Below, one piece after another: positions 42,148 through 53,242 of a DNA stretch of 64,000 nt. Within the stretch, counting starts at the first letter, position 1. Each line of letters begins with the position of its first letter. Source of the DNA: Tethya wilhelma (lineage: Eukaryota > Porifera > Demospongiae > Tethyida > Tethyidae). The translations under genes were made by a program, and so were the position numbers. The stretch spans positions 313,568 to 377,567 of the forward strand of contig CAXIPT010000019.1 in NCBI GenBank assembly GCA_964030475.1. The letters run 5' to 3'. A model generated the notes under the pieces. The model saw nothing but the letters and a program-made list of their open reading frames with translations, was not told the origin of the DNA and did not search any database.

Positions 42148-43294
42148 ATGTGACCCAATTTTGGAAAACCAACCAGATGTAGTAAAACTTTATTTGTAGT
42201 AATCAGCGATTGTAGTGTAATTCGCGACGCGAGCAAAAAATTAATTTTTTTGCACCAATGGGGAGGGGCACACCTTGGCAATCTGCAGACGTGATTTTAC
42301 GGGTGGGGCTGCTTCTATTGCTGAGATACAAGCGTTTGAATGTAGCTATGTCAGCCATGGCTAGCTTCTCTCCCGTTAGTACACGGGATGCGTTGCCATG
42401 TTCATTGATAAATTATTTTGATAAATACATGATGCAGCTGCTGCTGTGCATCTCATTATAATCTTGCATATTTAATGTGCAACAAAAAACAATGCATTGT
42501 TCATGAACTAAACACTTCTAGCAGAAAGAAATCTCTTCCAGATGATCAGAAGATGGCCCACAGTGTTGCAGAATCACTGGGCTATGCCAGGAGCTGTTAA
42601 TCTGTGCATAATAATGAATGAATGTATTGTACATTGTGTATAATAAATTTGCAATGAAATTTGTGGGAGAAAGAAGCTAAGCGCTATTTATTATTATTAG
42701 CTAAACTGTTAGAATAGCTATGGACAGCTGGCAAAATATTGGGCAAAGCAACATCAAACTACATACCCAAGCTAACAATAAGCTGCTCTACATGTATATC
42801 TACTCAAAACTCATTTGCTTTCCCAGTAGTTGCCTAAATCCAGCAAAAACGGTGAAAATGGTGTCTGAAATTTGATCACTGGACCTCAATGATATTTCAG
42901 CTTAGTATAACAACAGTGCTAGTTGCAACTAGGCCCTCTCTTGGAATATGAGTAGCAGGAAGACTGAACTTTATGATTTCCAGATTTGGCAGCTCTGGCA
43001 TAAGTTTATAGGTCTCTTGGAGCTGCCGTTCAAAATTTGATAATTTTGTCCGATTTTACATTTTTTCAGACACTCACCTTTTTCAGCGCAAGGAAGCCTT
43101 ACAGCAGGTGGGTGGGGCTCATTTGCAGGCATGGGCTATCTTGTGGTAGTGGTCTCGAAGTAGTAGCATCTACAGGCAAGTCAGAAACGGCGTCCGAAAA
43201 TTGATTATTTACTATAGTAAAAATTTCCAAAAAAAAAGTAAATGTAGGAATGGGCGGTGCGTTAGAACGAGGCATGTCTCAATTTCGGCACATG
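42148..43294 (+). repeat. GTGACCCAATTTTGG-element, copy 1, with downstream repeat
   Basis: Begins with the GTGACCCAATTTTGGAAAAC terminus, then AACGGG-free non-coding sequence including GTCAGCCATGGCTAGCTTCT and GATCAGAAGATGGCCCACAG. The stretch 42302-43294 is repeated at 43296-44253, immediately after a single N. The final 50 bp are the left end of foldback family 2. Confidence 0.7.
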
Positions 43295-43295
43295 N

Positions 43296-44253
43296 GTGGG
43301 GCTGCTTCTATTGCTGAGATATAAGCGTTTGAATGCAGCTATGTCAGCCATGGCTAGCTTCTCTCCCGTTAGTACACGGGATGTGTTGCCATGTTCATTG
43401 ATAAATTATTTTGATAAATACATGATGCAGCTGCTGCTGTGCATCTCATTATAATCTTGCATATTTAATGTGCAATGCATTGTTCATGAATTAAACACTT
43501 CTAGCAGAAAGAAATCTCTTCCAGATGATCAGAAGATGGCCCACAGTGTTGCAGAATCGCTGGGCTATGCCAGGAGCTGTTTATCTGTGCATAATAATGA
43601 ATGAATGTATTGTACATTGTGTATAATAAATTTGCAATGAAATTTGTGGGAGAAAGAAGCTAAGCGCTTTTTATTATTATTAGCTAAACTGTTAGAATAG
43701 CTATGGACAGCTGGCAAAATATTGGGCAAAGCAACATCAAACTACATACCCCAGCTGCTCTACATGTATATCTACTCAAAACTCATTTGCTTTCCCAGTA
43801 GCTGCCTAAATCCAGCAAAAACGGTGAAAATGGTGTCTGAAATTTGATCACTGGACCTCAATGATATTTCGGCTTAGTATAACAACAGTGCTAGTTGCAA
43901 CTAGGCCCTCTCTTGGAATATGAGTAGCAGGAGGACTGAACTTTTTGATTTCCAGATTTGGCAGCTCTGGTAGGTCTCTTGGAGCTGCCGTTCAAAATTT
44001 GATAATTTTGTCCGATTTTACATTTTTTCAGACACTCACCTTTTTCAGCGCAAGGAAGCCTTACAGTAGGTGGGTGGGGCCCATTTGCAGGCATGAGCTA
44101 TCTTGTGGCAGTGGTCTCGAAGTAGTAGCATCTACAGGCAAGTCAGAAACGTTGTCCGAAAATTGATTATTTACTATAGTAAAAATTTCAAAAAAAAAGT
44201 AAATGTAGGAATGGGCAGTGCGTTAGAACGAGGCATGTCTCAATTTCGGCACA
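43296..44253 (+). repeat. Near-identical repeat of 42302-43294
   Basis: Starts GTGGGGCTGCTTCTATTGCT after the N at 43295 and follows 42302-43294 base for base with few differences and small deletions (for example near 43478 and 43750). The location of the N and the closeness of the match suggest two alleles or overlapping contigs placed in tandem rather than a biological duplication. Confidence 0.8.
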
Positions 44254-44500
44254 TGACTACATCATTTTTATTCTTGATCCCTTACATGGATCATGGCTCA
44301 GTGTTGTAAAATTCAATGATTGTACAGTAGTACTGTAGGTTATTGCATTGCCAGCAGTCCAATTTAAGTTACCTGTCAGTTATAGTTTACTTCACTGCTT
44401 ATAGCCAACTGATTAGTAGACCAAGAGTTGGGCAAAAAAATGAAGTAGTCATGTGCCGAAATTTCTACCTACTACTTTCATTCCTATACTATTTTTTTTT
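44208..44500. mobile_element. Foldback MITE, family 2, second copy
   Basis: GTAGGAATGGGCAGTGCGTT with TTTCGGCACATGACTACATC at the left; AATGAAGTAGTCATGTGCCG and an eroded end at the right. Same family as 30637-30952. Confidence 0.8.
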
Positions 44501-44639
44501 GAAATTTTTACTACTTGTTGATACATTTTTTTCAATACCAAGGTGTTCAATTGCAAAGAGTGGTCAGTCTCTGCAAAGAGCATGAGCTGCTTGTACTCAG
44601 GGCGGTTAAGGCATGTCAAACAAAATTGTGCACGCGCCC

Positions 44640-45007
44640 CGTTAAACATTGAATTACGTCATACTTTGCTGCCAAATCACTAGGCAACCACCGCATTATC
44701 AATGACGTCATGTTTAATTTACAATCACGAGTTGGAAAAAGTCGGCTCTATACACTTCAAAAATCAAGACTACGATGGTTTCTAGCTTTAGTTTTTACTG
44801 AATAGACTATGTAGACCTCGTAGAGTGTGCTACAGAAGTCTCTGGGCGAACGCTAATTTTAATATGACGTAATGCCTTTGAAGCTACAAACGCTAAGTTT
44901 AGAATAGTTTTAGGTGATCTATCGGAGGGATTTGAGAATTATAGCACAGAAGGTGCGTTATTTGCATGAATAGATCTAAAAACCATGGCCATAAATGTTT
45001 TTTTGCA
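44640..45007 (-). repeat. Dispersed repeat, inverted relative to 13735-14225
   Basis: Diverged minus-orientation copy: CCCCGTTAAACATTGAATTACGTCAT start, GACGTCAT and CACGAGTTGG blocks, and TTTTTTTGCAGCT at the end, joining directly onto the right arm of the large inverted duplication. Confidence 0.5.
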
Positions 45008-45174
45008 GCTAAATTAGAAATACTTACAAATTCAAGATTAAAACTTAGTTAGTATGCTAAAGTTTACCCTTAACTATATAAGGCCGCTTACTGCTGTGAT
45101 CTTCATAGTTGGCAAACTCAATTTAGTGTTTTTTATTTGCCTAATTGAGTATTCATTTGTTCAAAGTTAATTAA

Positions 45175-45779
45175 CTCTTTAGGGCCTAAATTTATTATGC
45201 ATACTTAATTAGATTTTATGAATACTTAATTAGCCTAAGTTTTTGTACATTTTTGTTCTTGCTTTAGCCTTAGCTACTCTCTTTTGTAGCTAGTTGAGCT
45301 TAGCTATGGTTGTACTAAGCCATAGCTATATCAAATTAGTTCTAGGTTGGCTTTTAAAAGCTTGCAAAAATGGAAGGGGTCAAAGTTCGCCAAACGACCT
45401 GCATACTTTAGGCTTTTTTTCCAGCTTCAAGAGCAGCACTGCAAAAGCGCTTGTATGCAGGTATAGCCTAAGCCTCCCTGCACCTTCATAGCTAGCGTCA
45501 AGCTTCTCCTGCAAAGCACTAAGAAAAAAACGTGAGTTTAAAACCAAAGGTCACGATCTCGCCGCGATCGTGACCTTTGAACTCTAAAGCCTATATCTCC
45601 CCTCCCACTAATCAGACCAGACTCTTACTTGGTATTTTAGTAGAGCGCTTCCTTACACAGCAAGTCTAAAGCTCATAGCTCAAACGCTATGGCTTAAAAT
45701 AAAAAAATGCGAAAAATCCCAGATTACGCGATCGTTGAATACGCGCGTGTGGATAAATCCGTCTACCGGCCCTAAAGAG
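45175..45779. mobile_element. 605-bp MITE with TTAA target duplication
   Basis: Terminal repeats CTCTTTAGGGCC and GGCCCTAAAGAG, flanked on both sides by TTAA (45171-45174 and 45780-45783). The left arm of the inverted duplication keeps the unoccupied target with a single TTAA. TTAA-specific insertion is typical of piggyBac and Kolobok types; the partner is not in this window. The centre has a hairpin, AAAGGTCACGATC and its complement, near 45546-45580. No ORF. Confidence 0.9.
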
Positions 45780-45836
45780 TTAAACATTTGCGGTTAATTA
45801 ATCTGACAAGATACTTAGAATAGACAACAGTTTTAT

Positions 45837-46040
45837 TATTCCCAGTATGGTAGTACTGGGTAAACAGGAATGGCACGGATGGCCATTAGCACGATACAAA
45901 TATTTCACGCAAATAACTCTACAAAAAACTGTGCGCTTAGCACTTAAAGGCTTCTAAAGCTACTATTTAGCTCTTTCTCTTTCTAATGAACCCAAAAACA
46001 TGGCCTAAAAACATCGCTAAAGTAACAAACACAAATATGT
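45837..46040. mobile_element. Hairpin-ended MITE (family 1), copy 4, truncated
   Basis: Starts with the CCCAGTATGGTAGTACTGGG hairpin and runs to AACAAACACAAATATG, where a different repeat (GTGACCTGTCAAG, also at 62165) begins. Confidence 0.75.
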
Positions 46041-46804
46041 GACCTGTCAAGGGAAAACGTGCCGGTTAGGAAAGTCTGCAAATTTTGAGTTGGCTATTCC
46101 AGATATATCTAGGCCTTCCCAGGAAGCGCATATCAAAATTTGATGCGCATAGCTCAAGCAGTTTTCCAGATACAGCTCTTGCAAGCAGCCCTACCTCCAC
46201 TCGTGGCTTCCTAGAAAAACGGTTGTAAAGTTGTTGCTAGATAAACTATTGGCGGTCCGTATACTCTCTGTATCATATTTAGATCATGTACAGTACATGC
46301 TGAATATATTACCACTATCCCAGTGAGACCCCAAAATGAAATTTGTAGAGCATTTAGATTAAGGCCTCAACAATGCACACAAACATTTTAAAAATTTTGA
46401 TTCGGCACTTTTTGCAAGGTCAAAGGTCGAAAATAAGGATCAGACGTCAGGTGCTAAACTTCGTTGAATGAAGCCATATGACATCAAATGAAAGCTTATT
46501 TTTCATGCTTTAATGCTATATAATTTATTTTAAANAAGCTTATTTTTCATGCTTTAATGCTATATAATTTATTTTAAATCACATTGAAGAATAAGCAAGT
46601 TATGAGTGTTTGAATACGGAAAGGTATAGGAAATATCCGAAAAATTCAAATATCTAGGGAGCTATTCCTAGGAAACCATATAACTGCTGAACTCAGCACT
46701 CTGGCTGACAACATATAACCATGAGGACTACTAGCATACCAAGTTTCGTCAAATTCTGAGGAGGTCATGTGCGAACTTTTGTTGAACTGAAATGGAATGA
46801 CCCT
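46041..46804. repeat. GTGACCTGTCAAG repeat and non-coding sequence
   Basis: The first part shares GTGACCTGTCAAG, GAGTTGGCTATTCCA and TATATCTAGGCCTTC with 62165-62257. A 43-bp piece (46492-46534) is repeated exactly after the single N at 46535. No gene is seen. Confidence 0.6.
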
Positions 46805-46875
46805 NNNNNNNNNNNNNNNNNNNNNNNNNNNNNNNNNNNNNNNNNNNNNNNNNNNNNNNNNNNNNNNNNNNNNNN
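46805..46875. other. Assembly gap (71 N)
   Basis: Gap cutting the left end of a foldback MITE. Confidence 0.99.
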
Positions 46876-47113
46876 AAATGTAATGAGACACAGGAATGGC
46901 TAAATCGTAAAAAGAACACAAACAAGATGGAATGGCTGTTGAGAGTGTGTAAGGAATTCTTCCTGTGGGCAAAATAAGAGACTCGATAAGAAGATTGTTA
47001 AATGCAGCCCATACAGGAAGAATTCCTTACACACTCTCAACAGCCATTCCATCTTGTTTGTGTTCTTTTTACGAATTAGCCATTCCTGTGTCTCATTACA
47101 TTTCCAATGTTTT
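46876..47113. mobile_element. Foldback MITE, copy c
   Basis: Arms AAATGTAATGAGACACAGGA and TCCTGTGTCTCATTACATTT; left edge lost in the gap. Confidence 0.85.
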
Positions 47114-48061
47114 TTTTACTTGTATACACAAATCTTTGATACTAGTTTTCTGGTTTCTGAATTATTTGCATTGGAAATCCATGCAAAATTTGCTGCAAAA
47201 TCTGCTTAAACATGGCTTAAGGGCCCTGAGTAAGCCCATTTAACGTGCATGCACGTTATATGCCAGCCAAACCACGCGGTCAATCGACGATTTTTACCTA
47301 CTTAAAATGGCTACATTTACAGTACAGTGATTTATATAGAAGTTTTCAAGACTGCCTAGATTTTCGTTTGTTGACTTTTTAGCAATAACCGAATAAAAAA
47401 GGACATACTTTGGATGAATTCAAGTTGCTTTGTATGGTCAAAGTTTGTTCGATCCCTTTTGTTTCTCTGGAAATCGTGTTCAAGTTTGTCAGTTAGGAAG
47501 AACAAAACAATTGCACTGTTTTGGCTTCCAACCAACGCTCTCTAGAATGTTTCTGCAAGTTTAGTTTATGCATGTTAAAGGGGGGTGCAAATTTTATTTT
47601 TTGGTATCAAACTGTAGCTAAGGTGGTGAACCCCAAGAATTGAGCTAAAAATCACTGCAAAATGAGATTGCAATGTATTTCCTTGATGGGTGGGGTTTAC
47701 GTGTGACATCACGGGGGGAACGCAAAGAAACACAAAGCATAGCCTGGTCGCTGTTTATAGTGAAGTGCTGAGTTGCTGCAGGATGTTCTAACACTTATTG
47801 TGAAGATGTCAGTCTTTTTTAGTTCCCAAAGATCCTGATATACGTTGCAAATGGGCGAAAAAAATACAGAGAACAAGAGCAACTTGGTCAGGTCCAGAGA
47901 CCATTTTGCCCATTGTGCTGTACCGGTTTCGGCCAATACCAGGGGGAAGCAAACATGAAATGCTTTGATCAACTCCAAAATTAATGTCTTTAGTTTAGTT
48001 AGCTCAGGGTTTAGACTTAGCATGGTGGACGCGAAAAAGTGAAATGGTCGAAAAGTTTTCG

Positions 48062-48611
48062 TTAATGAACGAGGATTGGGCCAAGAACAATGGGATGCTG
48101 TCCTCTTTCTGTTTCAACAAGAAGGTTTTGGTATGTACTAGGAGTCACATTGAATGGTATAAGATTGAAAGTTGGATCAGCTGAATGAACAGATGATGGT
48201 GAAGCAGTACAGAAATGTTGAAGATCAGCGAGCTGCTGATCTGTTGCTAAAACACACATTGGTTCGGGAGCAGCTTGTACAGAACGTATATGAAGGCCTC
48301 ACCACCAGATGATGTTTCCTTGCACTCTCTCATTACATGAGCAAGTGTGTCTAAACGAGACATTCCACTTGCCTCCTATCTCGAGGTAGATCACAGCTCA
48401 GCTTGGCTTCAATTATACCCCCTTGTAAATTCTCAACCTCTTTCAAGACCTTAAGTGGACGCTTGCTTTCAGCCACAGAAGCTTTGATGAGCTTTGAAGT
48501 ACTTGGTTTGGTACGCTGAAATGCTCTTTTCTTCTTAGAGTTTCCATGTGGTTGGATGTGTACTTCATGCTCCTTTCTTGCAAAACTATACTGGACGAAT
48601 GCCAAATGCAT
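48062..48611 (-). pseudogene. MULE family 3 transposase, central part
   Basis: Two minus-strand frames, each related to but distinct from families 1 and 2. The upstream one (48611-48351) has FVQYSFARKEHEVHIQPHGN, then KKKRAFQRTKPS and SCDLPRDRRQVE; the downstream one (48259-48062) has LQHFCTASPSSVHSADPTFN with the first catalytic Asp, and HPIVLGPILVH. The rest of the DDE domain and the SWIM motif are not found downstream. Its 5' side is cut by a family-1 MITE at 48631. Confidence 0.75.
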
Positions 48612-48630
48612 GGGTGTTCACTTGGAATAT

Positions 48631-49110
48631 ATTCCCAGTACGGTAGTACTGGGTACATAGGAATGGCACCGATGGCCCATTGGCGCAATACAAATATTCA
48701 CTCGAATAACTGCAAAAACTGAGCGCTTGCCACTAAAAGGCTTCTTAAGCTACTATTTAGCTCATTCTCTTTCCAACAAGCCCAAAAACATGGCCTAAAA
48801 CCATCGCTAAAGTACCAAACTAAAAAATGCCAAACCTCCAATTTTCTCCATCTTCTTCTTCTTCTATCATGGCTCAACTTTTCTCAAAGACTGTTCACTT
48901 TCAGAAGCTGATTCTTGAACGAATAAACTTGGTATCTTTGTCTTCACGTGCTTTTGGTATCGTTTTTCTGTGTCTCTCATTAGGTGGCTAGATACACGGC
49001 GAAAAGCGCCTTCTCAGCCATTCATTTCTACACTCATGCATAATTCATTAGCTACTTGAACATTTCAAAGTGACGACCCTTTTCCAGATATAAGTGTGCG
49101 TTATTTGGAA
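48631..49110. mobile_element. Hairpin-ended MITE (family 1), copy 5
   Basis: Hairpin CCCAGTACGGTAGTACTGGG first, then the consensus through the (TTC)n tract to CGACCCTTTTCCAG and beyond. It separates two parts of the family 3 MULE gene. Confidence 0.8.
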
Positions 49111-49838
49111 TCTGAATATTCTCCGCCTGCCTGCTTTACCTGAAGATTTCTGGTTGTGCTGAGCTCTCTGTAATCTTTCAGTCTTCAATATTAATAGACT
49201 ACTTTAATGTACACCTGTTCAACAATGTTGTTGTCATTATAAGAAGATAAGTAAAGCTAGTAAATTTTCACTGGACGAAAAGAATAAATTTCCTTTAAAG
49301 TTTTGTTAAGGAAATTCATTGGAAATACCATATTTCCAAATGAATACTTAGCAATCCTAACGTTATGGAAAGATGATAGTTTATACATTTCCTATATTGG
49401 ATCAGCCATGTTTCCTAGTCTTTCCAATAACTTTCCTATTGGAAACACCATGAATAAAGTTCAGAAATAGATTGGAAACACCAAGAATAAAGTTCAGAAA
49501 TATTATATTGAAATATTCACAATTAGCTCATAATAATTTATAGTAATTTTAATGGCCAATACATTTGGTATAAACAGTGAGTTTGCATGAGAATAATGAT
49601 TAATGAATTAATGATAGTTGATAATATAATAATAATTATCATACAAACAGGTTAAGACATTGTATATCATGCCAAAACAACAAAATATGAAATGCCATCA
49701 ACTAGATAAAACACTGAATAATTAAGCTGATAAATAAAGTGGAATACTAAGGTTACAACTGACTGAAATATTGTACTTTGAGGTGGTCACATGGATAACA
49801 ATTGTTAAATGTCTAGATGGTACTAGCAAGCTCACTTA
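49111..49838. other. Non-coding AT-rich stretch
   Basis: No gene. A short direct repeat, GGAAACACCA(A/T)GAATAAAGTTC, occurs twice near 49441-49500. Confidence 0.4.
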
Positions 49839-50086
49839 GACAGCTGCAGTTTCTTCCCCCAGAAGGCTTGAATTCAATGATTCATTTAGATCGTTAGTTG
49901 GTGGGACAAGATATTCAGGGATATCAGCAGGTGAAGGTCTCTCAGATGGATCCCCAATTTTCCTTTTAATATACATCTGCTTACCCTTTGAAGTAAGGGA
50001 GTTGAAATGGAGTGCGTCAAGCTGTTTAAGTGATTTGCGATACTTTGATCTGATCCAAGTAAGTGGACGGCAGTACAGCACCTTGT
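49839..50086 (-). pseudogene. C-terminal protein fragment, unrecognised
   Basis: The frame after the single N at 50087 reads VLYCRPLTWIRSKYRKSLKQ, then GKQMYIKRKIGDPSERPSPA, and ends near 49839. The basic stretch followed by PSER-P-PADIPE has a counterpart at 59395-59510 (TPADIPEADLP). It looks like the last exon of a repeated gene, perhaps mobile-element-borne; no domain is recognised and its upstream exon is lost at the N. Confidence 0.4.
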
Positions 50087-50087
50087 N

Positions 50088-50330
50088 AGTCTCTGAGAAA
50101 AGTTGAGCCAAGATAGAAGAAGAAGAAGAATAAGAAGAAGATGGAGAAAATTGGAGGTTTGGCATATTTTAGTTTGGTACCTTAGCAAAAGAGCTAAATA
50201 GTAGCTTCAGATACATTTAGAGCCAAGCGCTCAGTTTTTGCAGAGTTATTCACGCCAATACGTATTTGTATTGCGCTAATGGGCCATCCGTGCCATTCCT
50301 ATGTACCCAGTACTACCGTACTGGGAATAC
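50088..50330. mobile_element. Hairpin-ended MITE (family 1), copy 6, truncated
   Basis: Begins at the N with AGTCTCTGAGAAAAGTTGAGC, includes (GAA)n and ends with the CCAGTACTACCGTACTGGG hairpin. Confidence 0.8.
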
Positions 50331-50389
50331 AAGCTATAATATTCATGCTGATATATAGAGTACAAGTAACTACTGTATATATACACACA

Positions 50390-50690
50390 AAATTGAGCTC
50401 AAATGTGATTCATAGAATTATGAAAAAATGAGAACAAACAAGTAAAAAAAAAACATTGGAAATGTAATGAGACATAGAAAAGTCCAAATCGTAAAAAGAA
50501 AGCAAACAAGATGGAATGGTTGTTTGAGTGTGTAAAGAATTGTTCCTATGGGGGACTCAACATTGGAAGAGAGTACTACATGCAGCCCACACAGGAAGAA
50601 TTCTGCACACACTCAAACAGCCATTCCATCTTGTTTGCTTTCTTTTTACGATTTGGACATTTCTACATTTCCAATGTTTTTTTTTTACTT
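50390..50690. mobile_element. Foldback MITE, copy d
   Basis: Extension AATGAGAACAAACAAG on the left, arms around CATTGGAAATGTAATGAGAC (the right arm lacks the CTATGTCTCATTA part), loop near 50560. Confidence 0.8.
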
Positions 50691-50952
50691 GTAAACAATG
50701 GAATATGCATGCTGATATCTAAGTGCAGAGTTAATTTTCATGTCTAAAAATTGTGAGTTAAACAGAATTATATAAATGAATCAACACAATACTACAGCCA
50801 TTAGACACAATAAATACCTACTGCAATCATTCGAGTGAAATCTGGGGAAGAAGCATGTCAATAGTACGCTCTGGAAATCTTGCCTGAGTAGGTTCTTACT
50901 TCTTCTGAAGAATCTCGTCTTTCCATTCTTGGTATGCATGCTGATATAATAA

Positions 50953-51252
50953 TTATGCAATAGGTGAGCCATTTTGTACCCAAACACCATTTTCATCTGC
51001 TCTAACATCTGCTGGATCATCAAGTTTGTGCAGGTCAACAATGAATGATACATTACGGCAAACATGAACAGGCTGTTTTGAGCAAATGGTAGAGGATGGC
51101 ACCAAGTCTGTGAGGAGTACGCTAGCAAGAGTGTCTAATGAATAGTGCTCGTTAGATTTATTCCATGTGTACACTGGTAGTTCATCATCTCCATTGTACA
51201 AGAAAGGGTTACTGTTAGTATAGCTTGAATGAATGAATGACCACAAAATCAA
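50953..51252 (-). pseudogene. MULE family 3 transposase, N-terminal exon
   Basis: The frame contains LYNGDDELPVYTW, STICSKQPVHVCRNVSFIVD and LHKLDDPADVRADENGVW. The same order in family 2 (YFNGDISLPIF ... CSKHPIQIDSNCTFVVD ... GDIKCDDCGAW) shows it is the exon before the central part at 48.0-48.6 kb. The latter half continues into non-coding sequence; no clean donor was identified. Confidence 0.75.
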
Positions 51253-51259
51253 ACTTCTC

Positions 51260-52060
51260 AGGACAATCAGACCTTAGTTGGAAAATTACACAGTTGAAAT
51301 AGCTGTGAATTAGATGGCTGATATACAGCCAGTACTTCACTTAGAGCTTATTTCACTAGTAATTTAGGATTCTTTGATCTATGTACTTTATAGGGATTCA
51401 CGATTAGTTGCCATGGTAACCATTATCATGAATAAAATTACGGTTAGCTGATTGATATTCATAGACGCAAAATTAAAAATCCGGTACAGAAGAAGCCTAG
51501 CTCAGGGTTTGGCATAGCGCTTGCTAGTTAGCTAATGGTCTGAACTAAACATCCCTTGCTGGTTTTTGTTGCAATGCAACAGCAGCGCTAAATTACTGAA
51601 AGAAATAATGAATTTTAGAGTGAATTTATTATACTTACCATAACATTGCCGTTCATCATCGCGCTTTGGTCTAGAATTTTCAGAAAAACCAGCGAGAACC
51701 TTTTAGTATAGTCTTCTAGCATCACTTTAAGCTTTGTTTGACTCTCTACGCTAGTGTCTTTCTGTACCGGAAAATCCGTTATTCACAAGAGGTCTCTTTC
51801 TCAACTTGCCATGAGGCTAAGTTCTAGCGCCACACCCACCTAATACTGCGTTTAGTACTGACGATCTTTATCTACTAATTATTAATGATATTCATTGTAG
51901 CCATTACAAGCTAAATACATGCAACAGGCGCCGCGCGCACTATAATGAGCTGGAAGCGCTTGGCAATCCTTAACCAACCTGAGTTAGACTAGCTTTGCTC
52001 TCTGCCCACAAGAATAGGTATAATTAAGCCAGGGTCCGGAGCAATCACATAAATGGGCTA
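51260..52060. other. Non-coding stretch
   Basis: Probably intron or inter-exon sequence of the family 3 MULE; no recognised feature. Confidence 0.4.
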
Positions 52061-52067
52061 AGTATAC

Positions 52068-52237
52068 CTGTCATTCTCAGCTTCAGCCTGGTCGTCACTG
52101 CTGAGGTCTGAGTCTCCGGCGAGCATCTTTTCTTCACTCTCACTGTTGAGTTTTGAGAAGGCGAGCAGCTTCTTCAGGTGGGAAGTTGAAGTAGCAGACT
52201 CATCTTCACTCTCACTCTCCTCATGATAAATGACACT
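52068..52237 (-). pseudogene. MULE family 3, acidic first coding exon
   Basis: On the minus strand CTGATGCAG precedes, and GTATAC follows, an open stretch rich in Ser, Glu and Asp (HEESESEDESATSTS, ... DLSSDDQAEAEND). It corresponds to the acidic N-terminal exons of MULE copy B. Assignment rests on composition, orientation and position. Confidence 0.5.
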
Positions 52238-52239
52238 GC

Positions 52240-52869
52240 ATCAGAAAAAAAAAACCAAAAACTCTGTGGCTACCACTCCAGCTCCGTGAACTAAAGCTGG
52301 TACCGGATCTTTGTAGTTACGGAATAAATCCGGATACTATACATACATTATACAAATAATTTTGCATTACAAAAGCAATGGGTAACTTTAAACATTGAAG
52401 TGAAAATAGATCGGTTTCATACTTGAGAACCAAATTCAGATAATTGGAAGGGAGAACTGATTTGCTGTGCTGAATTCACATAACTGAATAAAGAGAAAAC
52501 AGGGTTGTTGATAAGTGAAAAGCTGAATTCAGATAACTGGATAAGAGAAAACAGGGTTTTTGATCAGCGAAAAGCTGAATTTATGTAACTAAAATTGGGA
52601 ATTCAACTTGGCCCCTTTTGTACACTGAATAGTAAGCTTATAAGTCAAAGAGAACACCACATAAAAATTCATTTTTAGTGGCAGCTGCCTTGCTCATAAA
52701 TATTTGCTGTAGTTTGTTGCACAGCATAGCAACTGTCCTTCATGTTAGCAACTATAAGTAAAGCACAGTGCACGGTACTGGGTGCAATCATAACCGTTTA
52801 GAGTCTCAGAAAGATCAATCACGTGACTAATGGGCGGAGCACGTGTGCACGTGGTACACATTGCAGAAC
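52240..52869. other. Non-coding stretch
   Basis: A degenerate short repeat (GCTGAATTCA(C/G)ATAACTG) recurs near 52470-52590. No gene is seen. Confidence 0.4.
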
Positions 52870-53032
52870 ATGGCAACATGAGGAACTCAACATGGGAAGA
52901 GAGTGCTACATGCAGCCCACACAGGAATGATTCTGCACACACTCAAACAGCCATTCTATCTTGTTTGCTTTCTTATTACGATTTGGCCACTGCTATGTCT
53001 CATTACATTTCCAATGTTTATTTCACTTGTTA
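52870..53032. mobile_element. Foldback MITE, copy e, right half
   Basis: Loop and right arm only (CACACTCAAACAGCCATTCT to CATTACATTTCCAATG). The left arm is missing. Confidence 0.75.
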
Positions 53033-53242
53033 TGTTCAAGCTCGAATGATCTTCTTTACATGTAGAAATTGTTTAGAAGGTCACCCAGGTTTGCCAGGAG
53101 CTTATGAGCGCTGTGAAGCAGCGGGATATAGTATTTCACATTTCGTAAAGCGCCAATATTATGAAACTACCTAGTAAGGAAAGTGTAGGGCCATTCCCAC
53201 TTTTTAGCAGACATGTAGTATAAAATGAATATCATCCATTCC

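Larger units (their letters stand above)
45008..47901 (-). repeat. Inverted duplication, right arm (interrupted)
   Basis: Matches 39554-40591 in reverse complement in three blocks: 45008-45174, 45780-45836 and 47114-47901. The first break is a 605-bp TTAA element, the second a group comprising a family-1 MITE, other sequence with an N join and a 71-N gap, and a foldback MITE. Confidence 0.9.

Noticed and set aside
47709..48023. 104-codon minus ORF near 47.8 kb as a gene
   Set aside because: It falls mainly in the right arm of the inverted duplication and the matching stretch of the left arm (39.55-39.76 kb) is not kept open.
52745..53174. ORFs overlapping the foldback MITE at 52.9 kb
   Set aside because: Similar peptides arise from every foldback copy in either strand; the element is non-coding.
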